From Bog-950 sp964615305 (GTDB lineage Bacteria; Bacteroidota; Bacteroidia; Chitinophagales; LD1): a stretch of 64,000 nucleotides of DNA. A program made the translations under genes and the position numbers. Shown one piece after another: positions 60,192-64,000 of this stretch. How positions within the stretch are numbered: the stretch's first letter is position 1; each line of letters begins with the position of its first letter. Where the stretch lies: contig CAZTNA010000003.1 of assembly GCA_964615305.1 (NCBI GenBank), positions 62,001 through 126,000 of the forward strand, read 5' to 3'. The notes beneath the pieces are model-generated. The model was not told the origin of the DNA and searched no databases. It was given only the letters and a program-made list of their open reading frames with translations.

Positions 60192-60275
60192 ATAACGAAG
60201 ATAAGAGAAGTTGTGTTGTAGCTAAAAGTACAAGAAGCAAAAACTCAGATTCGATTTAGATCCTACTTTTATAGC

Positions 60276-60770
60276 ATGAGAAAAATTTTAGCCGCACTGA
60301 CGATTGCTATGATAAGTGGTTGCAACCAACCATCAAACCATCGGTTTACAAAAAATGAAATGATTGTGGCTGCTAAAATATTAGACCAACAATACAGTTC
60401 ATCTCTCAACGCGGAAAACTTAGATGGGGTTATGGGTTGTTATTGGAATGACACCAACTTGTTTGTGTATGCCCCAGGAGATATTCTTTTCAATAATTGG
60501 GACACTCTTAAGATTTCTTTTAAAAGATATTTCGAAAGTGTTGGGGGCGGGAAAAACGAACTTGTTGACGTTAAGCATAAAATTGTTGAGGATGTTATCA
60601 TTGAATGGGGCAAAAGGAGAAACACTTTGTATGGGACAAATCCAAAAGTTCCTCCTATGGTTGTAGAAGTGCAATACATGGCTATGATTGAATATAAAAA
60701 TGACAGGTGGGTTTATACAATTGACCACTCAGGACAAATGCTTCAGCTATCGCCCAGCTATTCGCAATAA
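60276..60770 (+). CDS. Small SnoaL/NTF2-like lipoprotein
   Basis: This 164-residue protein has a short lipoprotein signal (MRKILAALTIAMISGCNQPS). The mature domain contains AENLDGVMGCYWNDTNLFVY, followed by a C-terminal KVPPMVVEVQYMAMIEYKND strand and RWVYTIDHSGQ, which is the usual profile of the SnoaL/DUF4440 NTF2-like fold. The role is unknown, and lipidation would place it in the envelope. It lies between two toxin-antitoxin loci within the mfd duplication and may be a passenger gene. Confidence 0.65.
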   Translation: MRKILAALTIAMISGCNQPSNHRFTKNEMIVAAKILDQQYSSSLNAENLDGVMGCYWNDTNLFVYAPGDILFNNWDTLKISFKRYFESVGGGKNELVDVKHKIVEDVIIEWGKRRNTLYGTNPKVPPMVVEVQYMAMIEYKNDRWVYTIDHSGQMLQLSPSYSQ

Positions 60771-60816
60771 TTAGAGTTGATTTTCCTATATCTTTCCGTA
60801 ACTAAACTTCCACTCA

Positions 60817-60849
60817 TTATATTCGCCCCCAATTCACCCCGCAGATTTT
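60817..60849 (+). repeat. 33-bp direct repeat, copy A (mfd-leader-like)
   Basis: Copy A begins TTATATTCGCCCCCAATTCA and continues CCCCGCAGATTTT. It matches copy B at 61436-61468 in 31 of 33 positions (differences at the 10th and 26th bases). The pair brackets the YoeB-type toxin-antitoxin genes. The TATATTCG inside is one base from the TAnnTTTG promoter box. Confidence 0.8.
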
Positions 60850-60906
60850 TTAAGGGTAAATAGAGGCAATAAACTTTGTCTATCTTAGCATCATAAAACG
60901 AAAACG

Positions 60907-61167
60907 ATGTTTACGACAACAATAAGAATCAACTCTGCCGAACTGACTGAGGATGTAATTACATCTATCAAGAACATGTTCGGCAAAAAAGATATTGAGA
61001 TTGTGGTAAGTGAGGCAATGGACGAAACGGAGTATCTCTCTAAATCTCCGGCAAACAAAAAACATTTGCTCAAAGGAATCCGCGAAGCGCGCAAGGCAAA
61101 AAACTTAGTTGCTTTCAGCGGCAATGAGTTTAAAATTTTGAGCAAGAAAAAATCAGTAGGCAAGTAA
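60907..61167 (+). CDS. Antitoxin of a YoeB-type module
   Basis: This 86-residue protein has an N-terminal strand-rich region (MFTTTIRINSAELTEDVITS) and a Lys-rich C-terminal half (SPANKKHLLKGIREARKAKN) that can wrap the toxin. It lies 9 bp upstream of the YoeB-like gene, the standard antitoxin-toxin order. A TATCTTAG box at 60881-60888 is near the TAnnTTTG consensus and may be the promoter; type II antitoxins usually repress such promoters, although no operator palindrome is obvious. Confidence 0.78.
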   Translation: MFTTTIRINSAELTEDVITSIKNMFGKKDIEIVVSEAMDETEYLSKSPANKKHLLKGIREARKAKNLVAFSGNEFKILSKKKSVGK

Positions 61168-61176
61168 TAGCTGCGT

Positions 61177-61434
61177 ATGCTTGGTGTTGCCTTTACTTCC
61201 GATGCCTTTAAAGATTATAACGAATGGGCAATTGCCGATAAGCAGGTTTTCAAAAGATTGGTTTCTATTATTAACGATTGTCAGCGCGACCCGTTTCGCG
61301 GAATTGGCAAACCGGAGCCGCTTAAACATCAATTTAAAGGTTGCTGGAGCCGAAGAATTACCGATGAACATCGGTTGGTTTATCAGGTAACTGAACACTA
61401 CATCGTTATTATTTCCTGTAAATACCATTACTGA
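61177..61434 (+). CDS. yoeB: Txe/YoeB-family toxin
   Basis: This 85-residue ribosome-dependent mRNA interferase has the YoeB hallmarks: FKDYNEWAIADKQVFKRLVS in the N-terminal half, GIGKPEPLKHQFKGCWSRRI in the middle (Glu and Arg of the active site) and the C-terminal TDEHRLVYQV and IISCKYHY (His-Tyr end). No stop or frameshift is present, so it appears functional. Its stop lies 1 bp before the second copy of the 33-bp repeat that precedes mfd. Confidence 0.9.
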   Translation: MLGVAFTSDAFKDYNEWAIADKQVFKRLVSIINDCQRDPFRGIGKPEPLKHQFKGCWSRRITDEHRLVYQVTEHYIVIISCKYHY

Positions 61435-61435
61435 T

Positions 61436-61468
61436 TTATATTCGTCCCCAATTCACCCCGTAGATTTT
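61436..61468 (+). repeat. 33-bp direct repeat, copy B (native mfd leader)
   Basis: TTATATTCGTCCCCAATTCA and CCCCGTAGATTTT form copy B, 22 bases before the mfd ATG. The TATATTCG inside resembles the -7 promoter box with one mismatch, so the repeat may carry the mfd promoter. See copy A at 60817. Confidence 0.8.
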
Positions 61469-61478
61469 CTCTACGGGG
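61456..61478 (+). terminator. Perfect 9-bp hairpin at the end of the TA locus
   Basis: CCCCGTAGA (61456-61464), loop TTTTC and TCTACGGGG (61470-61478) form a perfect stem, followed by CAATACTTTTTT. It could terminate the toxin transcript or act as a 5'-leader structure of mfd, since it overlaps copy B of the repeat. Copy A lacks the second arm. Confidence 0.55.
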
Positions 61479-61490
61479 CAATACTTTTTT

Positions 61491-64000
61491 ATGACCATAC
61501 CAGAAATTCTTCAACGCTATTCCGATTCTGCACAGGTGAAAGAGTTGCTTGCGCAACTAAGCACCGGTGACGACCGCAAAGATTTTTTTCTCTCCGGCCT
61601 CATTGGTTCGCAGGATGCTTTTGTGGCAGCTACGGTGTTTAAGCAAACCGATTTCAACCACTTGTTTGTAATGAGCGACAAAGAGGAAGCCGCGTATTTT
61701 CAAAACAACCTCAAGAACCTGCTCGGCAGTAAAGACATTTTTTTCTTCCCCGATTCGTTTAAGCGTCCGCAGGATTTTGGCGAGCTGAGCAACAACAACG
61801 TGCTGCTGCGCACCGAAACCGTGAACCGGTTGAGTAATTCGAATTCAAAAGCGGAACTGGCGGTTACTTACCCCGAAGCGCTGATGGAGAAAGTGGTACG
61901 GCAGGAGGTGTTGAACGAGCAAACGCTGCGCATGAAGGTGAACGAGAAGCTCGATATTGATTTTATGATTGACCTGCTGGTGGAGTTTGAATTTGAGCGC
62001 GTGGATTTTGTTTACGAGCCGGGGCAGTTCAGCATTCGTGGCGATATTGTGGATGTGTTTTCGTTTGGCAACGAGTTTCCGTATCGCGTGGAATTGTTTG
62101 GCGAAGAGATTGAAAGCATCCGCACGTTCGACCCGCTTACGCAGCTGAGCCAGAAAAAAATTACCAGCGTTACGATTGTTCCCAACATTCAAACGCATTT
62201 CAGCAACGAGAAAAAAACTTCGGTGCTCGAAGTTTTTCCCACCAACACCATAGTTTGGTTTAAAGATGTACAGATACTGATGGATGTTTTTGCGAGTGCG
62301 CTGGAGAAGGCGCAGAAACAGATTTTAGATTTTAGACGTCAGAAGTTAGATTTAGTTCCCGGTCATCCTTTTTTGCAAGGCGAACCCGAAGATGCTTTCG
62401 TTTCGTTTGCAGAGTTTCAAAATCATCTTTCACGTTTTCGTGTCATTGAGTTCGGCAGAAATTCATTCTTCAAATCCGAAAACAAAATTGTTTTTAAAAC
62501 TCGCCCACAACCTTCTTTCAATAAAAATTTCGATTTGCTGATTTCTAACCTTCATCAAAATGTAAATGCGGGTTACACTAATTTGATTTTCGCAGAGAAT
62601 CCAAAACAGATTGAAAGGTTCTATTCCATTTTCGCTGACCTTGATAAGAAAAGCGCGGCTGTTTCTCCTTCTCCTTCAGGAGAAGGTGCCACGCATAGCG
62701 TGGCGGATGAGGCGGTATTTATTCCCGTTTACAGCGGCATTCATCAGGGCTTTATTGACGATGATTTAAAACTTTGCTGCTACACCGACCACCAGATTTT
62801 CAACCGGTATCACAAATACAATTTGCGTCAGGGTTTTTCACGCGATAAAGCGTTGCTTATGAAAACGCTTCGCGAGTTAAAGCCCGGTGATTACGTAACG
62901 CATATTGACCACGGTGTGGGCGTGTTCAGTGGTCTCGAAAAAATTGAAGTGGGCGGGCAGCTGCAGGAAACCGTGCGGCTGATTTACGCGGGCAACGATA
63001 TTATGTATGTGGGCATTCAGAGTCTGCATAAAATTTCGAAGTATGTGGGCAAAGATGGCGAAGCACCGCGCGTGAACAAACTCGGCAGCGATACGTGGAG
63101 CAATCTGAAAAAGAAAACGAAGAAGCGAATCAAAGAACTCGCTTTCGATTTGATTCAACTTTATGCAAAGCGAAAAGCATCGAAGGGTTTTCAGTTTGCG
63201 CCCGATGGTTATATGCAGAACGAGTTGGAGGCATCTTTTATTTACGAAGACACGCCCGACCAGGCAAAAGCCACCGAAGATGTGAAGCGCGATATGGAAG
63301 CGGTGTCACCGATGGACCGGCTGGTGTGTGGTGATGTTGGTTTCGGAAAAACAGAAGTGGCCATTCGCGCGGCATTCAAAGCAGCCACCGATGGAAAACA
63401 AGTTGCGGTGTTGGCACCAACAACAATTTTAGTAATGCAGCATGCAAAAACGTTTAAAGAACGCCTTGGTGATTTTCCGGTAGAAGTAGATTACATCAAC
63501 CGGTTTAAAACCGCGAAGGAGAAAAAAGATACGCTGCAGCGTTTAGCCGATGGAAAAACAAACATCATCATCGGCACGCACGCGCTGGTGGGCAAGAGTG
63601 TAAAATTTAAAGACCTCGGCCTGATGATAATTGACGAGGAACAAAAATTCGGAGTGGGCACCAAAGAAACGTTGAAGACGATGAAAGCGAATGTAGATAC
63701 ACTCACACTCACCGCTACACCAATTCCGCGCACACTTTCGTTTTCGCTGATGGGCGCGCGCGATTTAAGCATCATCAACACACCGCCACCCAACCGTCAA
63801 CCAATCACCACCGAAGTGCGACCGGTGGATCCTGATTTAATTAAGGAAGCAATCGAGTATGAAATTTATCGTGGTGGGCAGGTGTTCTTCGTGCATAACC
63901 GCGTGCGCGATATTAGCGAAGTGAAAGAAATGCTGATGAAGATTGTGCCGAACATTGACATCGGAGTTGCGCACGGACAAATGGAAGGCGACCATCTGGA
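61491..64000 (+). CDS. mfd: Transcription-repair coupling factor Mfd (partial, runs off window)
   Basis: The first 836 codons of Mfd are present; no stop occurs before the window end. Mfd removes RNA polymerase stalled at DNA damage and recruits UvrA. The UvrB-like N-terminal domains span about 1-350. The RNA polymerase-interaction domain follows (DYVTHIDHGVGVFSGLEKIE near residue 465). The translocase has Walker A RLVCGDVGFGKTEVAIRAAF near residue 610, DEEQ in LMIIDEEQKFGVG near 713 and LTATPIPRTLSFSLMG. A 16-residue stretch (SPSPSGEGATHSVADE, near residue 392) between the UvrB-like and RID parts comes from a palindromic DNA insertion. Confidence 0.96.
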   Translation, partial: MTIPEILQRYSDSAQVKELLAQLSTGDDRKDFFLSGLIGSQDAFVAATVFKQTDFNHLFVMSDKEEAAYFQNNLKNLLGSKDIFFFPDSFKRPQDFGELSNNNVLLRTETVNRLSNSNSKAELAVTYPEALMEKVVRQEVLNEQTLRMKVNEKLDIDFMIDLLVEFEFERVDFVYEPGQFSIRGDIVDVFSFGNEFPYRVELFGEEIESIRTFDPLTQLSQKKITSVTIVPNIQTHFSNEKKTSVLEVFPTNTIVWFKDVQILMDVFASALEKAQKQILDFRRQKLDLVPGHPFLQGEPEDAFVSFAEFQNHLSRFRVIEFGRNSFFKSENKIVFKTRPQPSFNKNFDLLISNLHQNVNAGYTNLIFAENPKQIERFYSIFADLDKKSAAVSPSPSGEGATHSVADEAVFIPVYSGIHQGFIDDDLKLCCYTDHQIFNRYHKYNLRQGFSRDKALLMKTLRELKPGDYVTHIDHGVGVFSGLEKIEVGGQLQETVRLIYAGNDIMYVGIQSLHKISKYVGKDGEAPRVNKLGSDTWSNLKKKTKKRIKELAFDLIQLYAKRKASKGFQFAPDGYMQNELEASFIYEDTPDQAKATEDVKRDMEAVSPMDRLVCGDVGFGKTEVAIRAAFKAATDGKQVAVLAPTTILVMQHAKTFKERLGDFPVEVDYINRFKTAKEKKDTLQRLADGKTNIIIGTHALVGKSVKFKDLGLMIIDEEQKFGVGTKETLKTMKANVDTLTLTATPIPRTLSFSLMGARDLSIINTPPPNRQPITTEVRPVDPDLIKEAIEYEIYRGGQVFFVHNRVRDISEVKEMLMKIVPNIDIGVAHGQMEGDHL
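62667..62704. repeat. Double palindrome inserted in frame within mfd
   Basis: Two perfect hairpins lie back to back. CCTTCTCCT (62667-62675) pairs with AGGAGAAGG (62678-62686), and GCCACGC (62688-62694) pairs with GCGTGGC (62698-62704). They are read through in frame as part of Mfd. The CTCCTTCTCC...GGAGAAGG pattern resembles interspersed repeats of Bacteroidota normally found between genes. Confidence 0.7.

Noticed and set aside
1..64000. CRISPR array
   Set aside because: No regularly spaced identical repeats with unique spacers were found; the left-edge array is degenerate, with a 42-bp period and no cas genes.

Overview
This window is chromosomal DNA from a member of the Bacteroidota; the family cannot be fixed from sequence alone. 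Three things show this. Two secreted proteins end in type IX secretion (T9SS) C-terminal sorting domains. Several genes are preceded by the Bacteroidota -7 promoter element TAnnTTTG rather than a sigma70-type box, and strong Shine-Dalgarno sequences are mostly absent. Several small families are typical of this phylum, such as the stand-alone HsdR-N-like protein, the small protein often mislabelled phosphoribosylpyrophosphate synthetase, and the Big_5 lipoprotein next to mnmG. Coding density is high. Two convergent gene pairs have abutting stop codons and a third pair overlaps. No tRNA, rRNA, CRISPR array or transposase was seen.

Layout. Positions 1-253 hold a degenerate array of about 42-bp repeats. 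From 0.25 to 3.7 kb lie a hypothetical protein, an EamA exporter, a PlsC acyltransferase, an HsdR-N-like protein and AMP nucleosidase. From 3.8 to 8.4 kb is an oligopeptide ABC importer (lipoprotein plus two unusually large permeases, no ATPase). From 8.5 to 20.8 kb are a membrane protein, RecG, XerC/D, two tandem rhomboids, an EcKinase-like kinase, MutL, a thioredoxin, an FtsX-type permease and RbfA. From 20.9 to 25.7 kb are an MsbA-like exporter and a compact fatty-acid-like set (hotdog dehydratase, Cys-less ketosynthase partner, active ketosynthase, acyl carrier protein) resembling part of an aryl-polyene or flexirubin locus, with an eroded SGNH-like pseudogene beside it. From 26.4 to 33.4 kb are a MORN protein, flippase, dUTPase, sugar nucleotidyltransferase, TPR protein and NadD. 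From 33.9 to 40.7 kb are a YafK-type L,D-transpeptidase, phosphatidylserine decarboxylase, a BASS transporter with a TauD-like dioxygenase, a hemerythrin pair, an Rnk/GreA-like factor and YbeY.

From 40.7 to 48.6 kb, two parS-like palindromes precede mnmG, so the region may be origin-proximal. They are followed by a Big_5 lipoprotein, an HTTM-like protein, a UbiA prenyltransferase and an arylsulfotransferase-like protein. From 48.6 to 53.8 kb is a surface-glycan operon: two glycosyltransferases, a nitrilase-fold amidase, an N-acetyl-sugar amidotransferase of the WbpG type and a DegT aminotransferase. From 53.8 to 59.2 kb are a lipoprotein, a DUF58/MoxR pair and two T9SS cargo proteins.

The right end (59.2-64 kb) is the most unusual part. 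Intact mfd runs off the window. About 2.1 kb upstream lies a truncated second copy of the mfd 5' end. Between them sit a decayed RelE/ParE-type toxin with its putative antitoxin, a small lipoprotein and an intact YoeB-type toxin-antitoxin pair. That last pair is bracketed by a 33-bp direct repeat (31/33 identical) taken from the mfd leader. Small palindromic elements also appear to have inserted in frame into coding sequence: in mfd, in the mfd fragment and probably in ybeY.
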